Assembly: GCA_963977415.1 (NCBI GenBank)
Contig: CAXBOS010000011.1
Span: forward strand, 1 to 64,000
Length of the DNA stretch: 64,000 nt
Origin: Croceimicrobium sp963977415
Lineage (GTDB): Bacteria > Bacteroidota > Bacteroidia > Flavobacteriales > Schleiferiaceae
Reading direction: 5' to 3'
In this document: positions 1 to 6,904 of the stretch, one piece after another
Layout: each line of letters begins with the position of its first letter
Numbering within the stretch: position 1 is the first letter of the stretch
The notes under the pieces: generated by a model
What the model was told of the DNA's origin: nothing
Databases searched by the model: none
The model's input: the letters and a program-made list of their open reading frames with translations, nothing else
Made by a program: the position numbers and the translations under genes

Positions 1-422
1 ATGAAATGACTGTTTTAAAAGAGATTTAAGTGTCAACTTTTTTCAGGCACTATCAAATCTATTCCGCGCCTAATGAACAGGCCGCCTTACAAGCCTTGGA
101 CGCCCTTAGTCAGAAATGGGGTGATAAGTATGGTTATGCCATTAGAAGCTGGGAGAACAACTGGTCAGAGCTCACGGCTTTTTTGCAGTTCCCAGTGGAA
201 ATGCGCAAGATCATTTACACTACCAACGTTATCGAAAACCTCAATGGAAAAATCCGTAAATACACCAAAAACAAACTCTCTTACCCCTCTGATGAAGCCG
301 TCCTGAAATCCGTTTACCTAGCCATTCATGAGGCTACTAGAAAATGGACTATGCCCATTAGAGACTGGGGTAAAATCTATAATCAGTTTATTATTATGTT
401 TGAGAATCGTTTAATTAAATAA
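1..422 (+). pseudogene. IS256-family transposase, 3' fragment with an internal stop
   Basis: This is the C-terminal part of a DDE transposase of the IS256 (mutator-like) family. It shows the family's late motifs in order: SWENNWSEL, a FPVEMRK segment, IYTTNVIENLNGKIRK, a K-x-SYPSDEA segment, and KWTMPIRDWG just before the C terminus. The 5' part lies outside the window. In the same reading frame, codons 3-26 give EMTVLKEI, then TAA at 27-29, and frame-consistent family sequence resumes at about IYSAPNEQ. Joining LKEI directly to YSAP would restore a normal IS256 segment, so a 33-nt in-frame insertion carrying a stop is the simplest reading (inference). The GTG at 30 could start only a 130-residue remnant without the full catalytic triad. 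The element is probably inactive. Confidence 0.8.
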
Positions 423-430
423 CCAACCCT

Positions 431-462
431 GGGTGATTTACACACTTTTCGGTACAGTGTCT
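431..462 (+). repeat. Putative right terminal inverted repeat of the IS256-type element
   Basis: Just after the transposase stop codon lies a segment reading GGTGATTTACACACTTTTCG and then GTACAGTGTC. This placement and composition fit the right end of an IS256-type element. The left end is outside the window, so the inverted repeat cannot be confirmed. A related string (TTACACACTTTGTGGTAC) recurs at about 482-499, outside the presumed element. Confidence 0.4.
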
Positions 463-513
463 AGGATAACTTTTCTAGCTATTACACACTTTGTGGTACG
501 TTACCCATAAGGT

Positions 514-888
514 CACCGACCAAGCAACACTCTATCTCCGACTATCTAAGCACGGGTCACCGACCAATTACAGCCAGTAACACACCAATTGCAGCCCTCG
601 CCGACCATTTGCACCTGGTCTCAGACCACTTCACATGCTATCACCGACCACCCAACACCTTAGCACAGGGCAATTACAATCCATCCCTCACTTAGTAACA
701 ATCCAACTCAGACCATACCACAAGCCTTCACAGACCAATATCACTTAATCTCTCACTATAGCTCAGGCTCTCACCGACCGTGTCACGCACACTCACATAC
801 CACTCAGCAGCCACTGCCGACCATTATATGTTGAGCCACCGACTATTGCACAAGCCCCGCCGACCATGCATCGCTATGCCACCGACCC
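514..888. repeat. Degenerate tandem array, 18 units, about 21.5-bp period
   Basis: A 9-bp core close to CACCGACCA recurs at starts 514, 536, 558, 579, 599, 620, 642, 664, 686, 707, 729, 751, 772, 794, 815, 837, 858 and 880. Spacings are 20-22 bp, with a mean of 21.5. About twelve cores are strong (CACCGACCA, CGCCGACCA, CTCAGACCA and similar) and the rest are weak (664, 686, 751). The 12-13 bp between cores is variable but tends to carry a CA or CAC about four bases in. The period is not a steady multiple of three, so it is not a coding repeat. On the other strand the core reads TGGTCGGTG. Function is unknown. Confidence 0.75.
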
Positions 889-992
889 TCTCCTCTTTAT
901 CAAGGCTTTAGTAATATACCTGTCCTTTTGTACCCATGCAATTCATAGCATCCCTCTCTATGCTCTTGCTCAAACTCTTGCTTTTACTTAGC

Positions 993-1127
993 CTACCGTC
1001 ATGCTGAGAGAAGAGTTTTCCGCGGGTAAACCATGAAGATTTGATGACATTTACCCAGAAAAAGCATTCGAAGCTACCATTTTCACTTTACCGTATTCGT
1101 TATTAGTAGGTTTCCCGGCCTCAATTA
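993..1127. repeat. Long direct repeat A, copy 1
   Basis: Starts with CTACCGTCATGCTGAG and ends with CGGCCTCAATTA. It is clearly related along its length to 1944-2079, with scattered substitutions and small indels. Shared landmarks in order are CCATGAAGAT, TGACATTTA, TCCATTTTCA/ACCATTTTCA, TTAGTAGG and GGCCTCAATTA. No coding capacity is apparent. Confidence 0.7.
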
Positions 1128-1267
1128 CGAAGAGTTAAAAACAAAACAAAAAGTTTAGCGAGTTGGGAAGTGACCAACGGGAACTCGCCCACCGAGCTTA
1201 CTTTTTGTGAAGGTTTTAAGGATGAGGAATTGCAGCCTTGATCTTTTTGTTTCTTTTGCGATCTACT

Positions 1268-1324
1268 GGAGCGAAGCGGAACTCACGAACTCCTCTGAAA
1301 GAGGACAAGTGTTCGTAACCGAAA
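1268..1324. repeat. GAAGCGA-type repeat, solitary copy
   Basis: Reads GGAGCGAAGCGGAACTCACG, then AACTCCTCTGAAAGAGGA with a small stem-loop (CCTCT/AGAGG), and ends GTTCGTAACCGAA. The same unit recurs several times at 2176-2480. Confidence 0.65.
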
Positions 1325-1345
1325 AAGAAAGGAGAATGATCTTGA

Positions 1346-1425
1346 GAAGTATTACTTTATCGTGAAATACCCATTGAAAATCAGTGTATTAAAAAAGATG
1401 TCATGGGTAACTTGTTTCAGCATCT
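1346..1425. repeat. Long direct repeat B, copy 1
   Basis: Matches 2509-2587 over about 80 bp. Landmarks are TTACTTTATCG, ATTGAAAATCA, ATTAAAAAAGATGTCATGGG and TAACTTGTTTCAGCATCT. The last 32 bp or so appear identical in the two copies. Confidence 0.7.
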
Positions 1426-1547
1426 CCGCCATTAAAAACCGAAAAACACTCACGTTATCGAAATCCCTCCGTGACCTCCGTGCCTTCTTCGCGCACTTTG
1501 TGGTAAAAAAATACGATAAGCCTATCAATTCCAAAAATCGAGATGTC

Positions 1548-1616
1548 GCACCTACGGCGCTCTGGTTCGCGTTGATGTAGCCCGATTTCTATAATAATAT
1601 CATCCCTACGGGATTC
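1548..1616. repeat. Hairpin-bearing dispersed element, copy 1
   Basis: Ends in TATCATCCCTACGGGATTC, whose ATCCC/GGGAT arms form a short hairpin. Related along its length to 1715-1786. Spurious translation gives the ESRRDDII string on the minus strand. Confidence 0.6.
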
Positions 1617-1714
1617 TTTTTGATGCAATAAAGCAGTATTTATTATTGCCATTAACCTTCTGCCTTCCCCTCGAACACGCCGCAATCTTTGCGTTACTTC
1701 CCCTAATTTAAAGT

Positions 1715-1786
1715 GCCACCACCTTCGGGGTTCCGGGTCTCCTTGCATTTCGGTATTTCTACTATAATATCATCCCTTCGGGATTC
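1715..1786. repeat. Hairpin-bearing dispersed element, copy 2
   Basis: Ends in TATCATCCCTTCGGGATTC with the same ATCCC/GGGAT hairpin as 1548-1616. The 5' halves of the two copies are more diverged than the 3' halves. Confidence 0.6.
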
Positions 1787-1879
1787 GTAAACGAACAAAA
1801 AATCAAATCGCAGTTTTCCAAATCGATTACCTCGTTTTACCATACAACCACCATTATTGACAGTCCCAAAATCAAAAAG

Positions 1880-1900
1880 ACCCTGAAACAAGTTCAGGGT
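1880..1900. repeat. Stem-loop (CCTGAAACAAGTTCAGG)
   Basis: An inverted repeat ACCCTGAA/TTCAGGGT separated by ACAAG, followed by GACG. Short CCTGAAC-type inverted elements of this kind are widely dispersed in Bacteroidota intergenic regions. Similar half-sites (CTTGTTTCAGCATCT) occur in direct repeat B. Confidence 0.55.
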
Positions 1901-1943
1901 GACGATCGTAAATAACGATTTCGGTACCCCACTAACCCCTTCT

Positions 1944-2079
1944 CTACCGTCATGCTGAGTGAACAGTTTTAGGTTTTAAAACCATGAAGATGTAATGACA
2001 TTTATCCAAGAAAAGGCGCAGAAAGCTTCCATTTTCATTTTGCCGTAATAGTCATTAGTAGGTCATCCGGCCTCAATTA
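1944..2079. repeat. Long direct repeat A, copy 2
   Basis: Second copy of the element at 993-1127, beginning with the same CTACCGTCATGCTGAG and ending CCGGCCTCAATTA. Both copies are followed by a purine-rich stretch containing TTAGYGAGTTGGGAA, which suggests that the original duplicated unit was longer than the part aligned here. Confidence 0.7.
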
Positions 2080-2175
2080 AGAACAAGACTTTAATTTTAA
2101 TGGAGTTCTTGAGCTTAGCGCAAAGCGCTTCGATTACGATCGCCAAAAATAAAAATGAAAGGCTTAGTGAGTTGG

Positions 2176-2480
2176 GAACCGAGGAGTGCAGCGACGAGCT
2201 CACGAACTCCTCTAAAAGAGGAAGTGCGTTCGTAACCGAAGAGCGTAGCGATGAGCCCACAAACTCAAACAAAAAAAATAATCAAGCCGTTTGTAACATA
2301 GCGACGTAAGGAACCGAGGAGAGAAGCGACGAGCTCACAAACTCCTTTAAAAATAAAGTACTATTTGTAACTGAAGCGAAGCGGAACTCACAAACCCATT
2401 TAAAAAATAAAATACCGTTTGTAACCGAGGAGTGAAGCGATGAGCTCACGAACTCCTCTGAAAGAGGATAAGCGTTCGTA
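2176..2480. repeat. Cluster of GAAGCGA-type repeats
   Basis: At least five related units at about 2176-2234, 2235-2266, 2311-2345, 2371-2398 and 2421-2480. The fullest form is AACCGAGGAGTGAAGCGATG, then AGCTCACGAACTCCTC and a TGAAAGAGGA hairpin arm, ending GCGTTCGTA. Some units are truncated or lack the hairpin. The solitary copy at 1268-1324 belongs to the same family. Confidence 0.65.
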
Positions 2481-2508
2481 TCCTAAAAAGGAGTCTAAAA
2501 TATCTTGG

Positions 2509-2587
2509 GAAGGCTTACTTTATCGCGAGATACCAATTGAAAATCAACGCATTAAAAAAGATGTCATGGGTAACTTGTTTCAGCATC
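2509..2587. repeat. Long direct repeat B, copy 2
   Basis: Second copy of the element at 1346-1425. Each copy directly follows a GAAGCGA-type repeat (1268-1324 and 2421-2480), so the two repeat types form a compound unit that has been duplicated together. Confidence 0.7.
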
Positions 2588-2704
2588 TTATTCCGTAAAA
2601 AAAAAAGTAAAATATACACCTTTCGAAAGCCATTCTGTGAACATCCGTCCCTATCAGTCTCATCGGTGTTTTAAAAAATGAAAGTCCCAGCTATACAGCG
2701 CGCA

Positions 2705-2750
2705 ATCTCAATACTCACATCTCAATACTCAAATCTCAAATCTCACATCT
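2705..2750. repeat. Simple repeat of ATCTCA/ATACTCA
   Basis: Alternating 6-7 bp units ATCTCA, ATACTCA and AAATCTCA. Low-complexity sequence. A short open frame crosses it, but no protein is recognised. Confidence 0.7.
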
Positions 2751-2874
2751 ATAAATCGAGATATCAACCCGCTGGGTCTAAAACCCTCCCTACTCTTGCT
2801 GAATATTTTTCACCTTCGAAGCAAGCAACACCTATTATTACCGCAAACTTGTACTTTGTACTAAGTACTATGTA

Positions 2875-3357
2875 CTAAACTCTACCAAGCATCCCATACT
2901 TCACCAACAATTCCCCAATCTCCGTTTTTAAATCGCCAAATTCATCGGGATATTCCACTCGGCCTCTTACCCTTTGGGTTTTAAACTTGCCTTTAGGATC
3001 GCTAACCGATATAATATAATTGGGCACATCCATCATCTCCTCGTAATCGTATACCGAGTCCATTCCAAAAAAGCCTTTTTTAATTAAGCTCTCTTTTAGT
3101 TTTTGATAATCCTCGGCGCTAATCGCTAGGGTAGTATCTCCTTCAAAAGCACAGTGCCTACCGCCCTTAAAATCTAAATTTCGATTTTCATCAAGCTTAA
3201 AGGTGTATATCGGACAAGTTCCATAACACGCTCCACTTTCAACCTCTAAGATATAATTAGCATCTGCCTTTGTTAAAAGTTGCACAGCATTGTATTTACA
3301 GGCCGTGAAACTAAAACTAAGGGCTACTAATACTAAGAGGTTGAACTTTAACTTCAT
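2875..3357 (-). CDS. DUF6438-type lipoprotein
   Basis: Predicted outer-surface or periplasmic lipoprotein of about 160 residues. The start was placed at 3357, which gives MKLKFNLLVLVALSFSFTAC, a typical type II signal peptide with Cys as the lipidated residue. An upstream in-frame start at 3405 would add 16 charged residues and overlap yidC. The mature part has the GACYGTCPIYTF segment characteristic of the DUF6438 family, and its function is unknown. The gene follows yidC with a 1-bp gap, so it is probably the last gene of the pyrG-yidC transcript. Its stop codon lies inside a TACTTAGTAC-rich simple-repeat tract (2849-2877), so the C terminus borders the repeat region and may have been altered by it. 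Confidence 0.75.
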   Translation of the reverse strand: MKLKFNLLVLVALSFSFTACKYNAVQLLTKADANYILEVESGACYGTCPIYTFKLDENRNLDFKGGRHCAFEGDTTLAISAEDYQKLKESLIKKGFFGMDSVYDYEEMMDVPNYIISVSDPKGKFKTQRVRGRVEYPDEFGDLKTEIGELLVKYGMLGRV

Positions 3358-3358
3358 G

Positions 3359-5215
3359 CTATTTGGTGCGTCTTTGCTGACGGTTTTGCTGCTCTTGAAC
3401 CTCACGCATTCTGCGCATTAAGCGGTTTTCCTTCTGTGGCTTTTCCTTACGCTCAGCGATTTTTGCCTTAATCTTATCCTCATCAATAAAGGAACGAATA
3501 GCAAACTGCTGACTGAAAGTAATTACGTTGGCTACGAAGTAATAATAACTTAAACCGGATGCGTAATTATTGAAAACTCCTAAGAACATAATCGGCATTA
3601 AATAGATGATATACTTCATCTGTGGAAACTGCTGCGTTTGCGCAGATCCCGTTAACTGCTGATTCATATAGGTATAAATCAGAGTAGAAACCGTCATTAA
3701 TAGGGTAAATAAACTAATATGATCCCCGTAAAAAGGAATAGTAAAAGGCAAGTCGTAAATAGAATCATAAGTCGATAAATCCGTCGCCCATAAAAAAGAC
3801 TGCTGCCTTAACTCAATCGAAGCTGGGAAAAACTGAAAGAGCGCAATTAAAATCGGAAATTGCAATAACATAGGTAAACAGCCACCTAAGGGACTAACAC
3901 CTGCTTTGCGATACAACTCCATAGTGGCCTGTTGCTTCTTCATGGCATCAGGATGCTTCTCGGCCAAAGCGTCAATTTCCGGCTTTAATACCCGCATTTT
4001 CGCCATCGAACGATAGGAACTGTAGGTAAGCGGGAATAATATCATTTTAATAATTAAAGCGATAATTAAAATGATTAATCCGTAGTTTAAGCCATAAGCT
4101 TCTAACCAGTTAAAGATATTTAAAACAATACCGCGGTTAATCCAGCCTAAAATACCCCATCCTAAAGGAATAAGCTCCTCAAAACCGGCATCGTAAGATT
4201 TTAAAATTTCATATTTATTGGGCCCTAAATACAAACCCATCTCTAAGTCTAATTCGCCGCTAGCTTTACTAGGGTAGCTAATGCTACTGGCCATATACTT
4301 GGTGTGTGCCTCATCTTCTAAAGGACGTATGGCTAAAGCGGCTTTCGAAAAACTCGCTCCTTTTAATTGTAAAATTGTGGTGAAAAACTGCTGACGGTAA
4401 GCTACCCAGTTTAAAGCCTCTTCCACCAACTCTTCGTCGGCGCTGGTGCTATTAAAATTATCAACATCATCATCTACCGCTAATTGAAACTGCATTTCCG
4501 TGCGGGTAATCTCATTATCACGGTTTTTTTCGTGGCGGTTCGCTTGCAGCTCCCAGATGAGTTCCGATTGATCATGCTTCAATAAAGGAGCCATGCCGTT
4601 CGTCTCTACCGACCAATCTACCATATAGGCATCGGCCACTAAACTGTATTCGTATACTAAGCTAGCGCCTGCATCGGTTTGAAGCGCAAATTTTAAGGTG
4701 CTGGCCGTCTGCTCAATTACCTTAAAGTTTAAGTCGGCCGTATTGTAAAGACGCTCATCCTTTAATAACAGACTAAAGTTAGAGTTGGAGTCAATTAAAT
4801 TTAAAGGCAGAGAATCATATGTCTGAAAATCTTTTAGTTCGGCCTTTATTAACTGAGCGCCCTTATTGGAGAAGCTGAGCTTCAGCAAATTATTTTCTAA
4901 GCTATAGGTTTTCGTCTCTTCGTTCTCCAGCATCGACTGGGCAAAAGGGCCAAACTCTAACTGATACTTTAAATACTTTAAGGTATCGGTGTTCAAGGCG
5001 ATACTATCCTTAGCTAAAGCCTCTAGAAGATTATTTTCACTTGAATTTAAACCAACACTCTCTTCCGCTACAATTTCGGTAGTGGTGCTATCATTAGCCA
5101 TTGCTGCCTCATCTGCCGCCACAGGCGTGGTGGGCGAAAAATAACCGAAATAGAGAAATATCGCTCCAATTAAGAGAAAACCTACTACCGTATTTATATC
5201 AAACTTTGACTTCAT
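3359..5215 (-). CDS. yidC: Membrane protein insertase YidC
   Basis: Inserts and folds inner-membrane proteins, alone or with SecYEG. The 618-residue protein has the Gram-negative layout. There is one N-terminal membrane segment (about residues 9-25), a large periplasmic domain (about 60-345), and a C-terminal core of five membrane segments from about residue 370. The core carries the family signature SPLGGCLPMLLQFPILIALF and a membrane-embedded Arg in TYSSYRSM. The tail is very basic (QRRTK at the end), as expected for ribosome contact. It lies 1 bp downstream of pyrG and 1 bp upstream of the lipoprotein gene, so the three are almost certainly co-transcribed. The yidC-pyrG pairing is common in Flavobacteriia. 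Confidence 0.97.
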   Translation of the reverse strand: MKSKFDINTVVGFLLIGAIFLYFGYFSPTTPVAADEAAMANDSTTTEIVAEESVGLNSSENNLLEALAKDSIALNTDTLKYLKYQLEFGPFAQSMLENEETKTYSLENNLLKLSFSNKGAQLIKAELKDFQTYDSLPLNLIDSNSNFSLLLKDERLYNTADLNFKVIEQTASTLKFALQTDAGASLVYEYSLVADAYMVDWSVETNGMAPLLKHDQSELIWELQANRHEKNRDNEITRTEMQFQLAVDDDVDNFNSTSADEELVEEALNWVAYRQQFFTTILQLKGASFSKAALAIRPLEDEAHTKYMASSISYPSKASGELDLEMGLYLGPNKYEILKSYDAGFEELIPLGWGILGWINRGIVLNIFNWLEAYGLNYGLIILIIALIIKMILFPLTYSSYRSMAKMRVLKPEIDALAEKHPDAMKKQQATMELYRKAGVSPLGGCLPMLLQFPILIALFQFFPASIELRQQSFLWATDLSTYDSIYDLPFTIPFYGDHISLFTLLMTVSTLIYTYMNQQLTGSAQTQQFPQMKYIIYLMPIMFLGVFNNYASGLSYYYFVANVITFSQQFAIRSFIDEDKIKAKIAERKEKPQKENRLMRRMREVQEQQNRQQRRTK

Positions 5216-5216
5216 C

Positions 5217-6836
5217 TTATGCTTTTAAACTTTCGCTGTACTTTATGGCAGCTTCAACAAATTTCACGAAAAGTGGATGCGGGTTAGCTACCGTACTCTT
5301 ATATTCTGGGTGGAATTGTACGCCCATAAACCAAGGATGATCTGGTACTTCTACAATTTCTACTAAAGACATATCTGGGTTTACACCGGTCGCAATCATT
5401 CCCTTAGCCTCATATTCAGCTAGGTACTTATTATTGAACTCAAAACGGTGACGGTGTCTTTCGCTAATACCTTTTCGGCGGTAAACCGCAAATGCTTTAG
5501 AACCTTCCTTTAAATCACAGGCACAAGCTCCTAATCGCATTGTTCCGCCCTTCTCGGTAACGTTTTTCTGCTCCTCCATAATATCAATTACGGGATAGGA
5601 TGTCTCGGGATTCATTTCGGTACTGTTGGCATCTTCCCAACCTAAAACATTTCTACCGAATTCAATAACCGCCGCTTGCATACCTAAACAGATACCTAAA
5701 AATGGTATTTTAGATTCACGAGCATGACGGATCGCTTCAAGTTTACCATCAAAGCCTCGCTCGCCAAATCCTGGGGCAACCAGAATCCCATCTAAACCAT
5801 CTAAGGTTTTTGCAATATTATCTAAGGAAAGATTTTCGGAATGGACCCAGCGAATCTTAACACGACATTCGTTGCTGGCCCCCGCATGAATAAAGGACTC
5901 TACTATCGATTTATAACTATCGTGAAGCTCTACGTATTTACCAATTAAACCAATCTCTACTTCCATTTTAGGATAGCGCAATTTGTAAAGGAAATCCTTC
6001 CAGTTTACTAAGTCAAGATTGTCGTCAATTGGCAGGTTTAAACGCTTTAGCACCACTTCATCTAAATGCTGATTACGCATTAAAATGGGTACCGCATAAA
6101 TGGTTTCCGCATCAATACTTTGTACTACGGCCTCCTTTTTCACATTGCAAAACTGGGCTAATTTGCGACGAATATCCTCACCTAAATCATGCTCTGTTCT
6201 ACAAACTAAAATATCTGGTTGTATTCCCGATTCCTGCAATTTCTGCACAGAATGCTGGGTGGGTTTCGTTTTTAATTCACCGGTCGCGGCCAGATAGGGT
6301 ACCAAAGTAAGATGAACCACAAGACTATCTTCTCCAAGTTCCCAACGCAGCTGACGTACCGCTTCGATGTAAGGAAGGGCTTCAATATCACCTACCGTTC
6401 CACCTATTTCGGTAATGATAATTTCAAACTCTCCGGTATTCCCCAAAAGTTGAATCCGCCTTTTAATTTCGTCGGTGATATGTGGAATAACCTGCACCGT
6501 CTTCCCTAAATAATCCCCTCGACGTTCTTTATTAATTACCGTTTGGTATACTCTACCAGTAGTAACATTATTGGCTTGTGAAGTAGGGCGGTTTAAGAAT
6601 CGCTCGTAATGTCCTAAATCTAAGTCGGTTTCTGCCCCATCGTCGGTTACAAAACACTCTCCGTGCTCGTAAGGGTTTAAGGTACCGGGATCAATATTGA
6701 TATAGGGGTCTAGCTTTTGGATGGTCACGCTATAACCGCGCGATTGTAGCAATGTAGCTAGCGAGGCGGAGATAATACCTTTCCCTAAAGAAGAGGTAAC
6801 CCCACCGGTTACGAAAATGTATTTTGTTGAAGGCAT
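5217..6836 (-). CDS. pyrG: CTP synthase
   Basis: Makes CTP from UTP, ATP and glutamine, the last step of pyrimidine nucleotide synthesis. At 539 residues it has the family's normal length. The N-terminal synthetase domain begins with FVTGGVTSSLGKGI, which includes the phosphate-binding loop. The C-terminal class I glutamine amidotransferase domain has the nucleophile Cys383 in GICLGMQ and the His/Glu pair in GVQFHPEY. A TAGCTTTG promoter element sits about 30 bp upstream, separating it from the MoxR gene. It heads the pyrG-yidC-lipoprotein transcript. Confidence 0.98.
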   Translation of the reverse strand: MPSTKYIFVTGGVTSSLGKGIISASLATLLQSRGYSVTIQKLDPYINIDPGTLNPYEHGECFVTDDGAETDLDLGHYERFLNRPTSQANNVTTGRVYQTVINKERRGDYLGKTVQVIPHITDEIKRRIQLLGNTGEFEIIITEIGGTVGDIEALPYIEAVRQLRWELGEDSLVVHLTLVPYLAATGELKTKPTQHSVQKLQESGIQPDILVCRTEHDLGEDIRRKLAQFCNVKKEAVVQSIDAETIYAVPILMRNQHLDEVVLKRLNLPIDDNLDLVNWKDFLYKLRYPKMEVEIGLIGKYVELHDSYKSIVESFIHAGASNECRVKIRWVHSENLSLDNIAKTLDGLDGILVAPGFGERGFDGKLEAIRHARESKIPFLGICLGMQAAVIEFGRNVLGWEDANSTEMNPETSYPVIDIMEEQKNVTEKGGTMRLGACACDLKEGSKAFAVYRRKGISERHRHRFEFNNKYLAEYEAKGMIATGVNPDMSLVEIVEVPDHPWFMGVQFHPEYKSTVANPHPLFVKFVEAAIKYSESLKA

Positions 6837-6867
6837 ATAATATTAGCTGAATTGGCTAAAGACGGCG

Positions 6868-6875
6868 CAAAGCTA
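6868..6875 (-). promoter_or_regulatory. Promoter -7 element for pyrG-yidC
   Basis: The minus strand reads TAGCTTTGCGCC here, matching the Bacteroidota -7 consensus TAnnTTTG and identical over 12 bases to the element before the SRP RNA gene. No clear TTG -33 box was found at the expected distance. Confidence 0.5.
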
Positions 6876-6904
6876 GTAATTAATGAGGGTTTAAGCAGGA
6901 GAAA

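Larger units (their letters stand above)
423..2874. other. Gene-free, repeat-rich region
   Basis: About 2.4 kb with no open reading frame that resembles a known protein. The short frames present are translations of repeated DNA, for example the strings ESRRDDII and FTTKCAKKARRSRRD that come from hairpin-bearing dispersed elements. The region holds the 21.5-bp array (514-888), two pairs of long direct repeats (993-1127 with 1944-2079; 1346-1425 with 2509-2587), a pair of CCCTTCGGG-type hairpin elements (1548-1616 with 1715-1786), a family of GAAGCGA repeats (1268-1324 and 2176-2480), one stem-loop (1880-1900) and simple-sequence tracts (2705-2750, 2849-2877). It borders a broken insertion sequence and looks like a decayed, insertion-tolerant intergenic zone. 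Confidence 0.7.

Noticed and set aside
514..888. CRISPR array
   Set aside because: The repeated core is only about 9 bp and varies between units, the intervening bases number 12-13, and no cas gene is present.
1352..2309. Several short open frames on both strands (1352-1534, 1362-1580, 1455-1748, 1703-1891, 2063-2272, 2100-2309)
   Set aside because: They are translations of dispersed repeats, overlap one another on opposite strands, and show no signal peptide or domain.
2678..2878. 66-residue open frame on the plus strand
   Set aside because: It runs through simple-sequence DNA and ends in a TACTTAGTAC-type tract opposite the end of the lipoprotein gene; no protein feature.
3358..3405. Longer start for the DUF6438 lipoprotein
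   Set aside because: It would put charged residues before a good type II signal peptide and overlap yidC; the ATG at 3357 is better.
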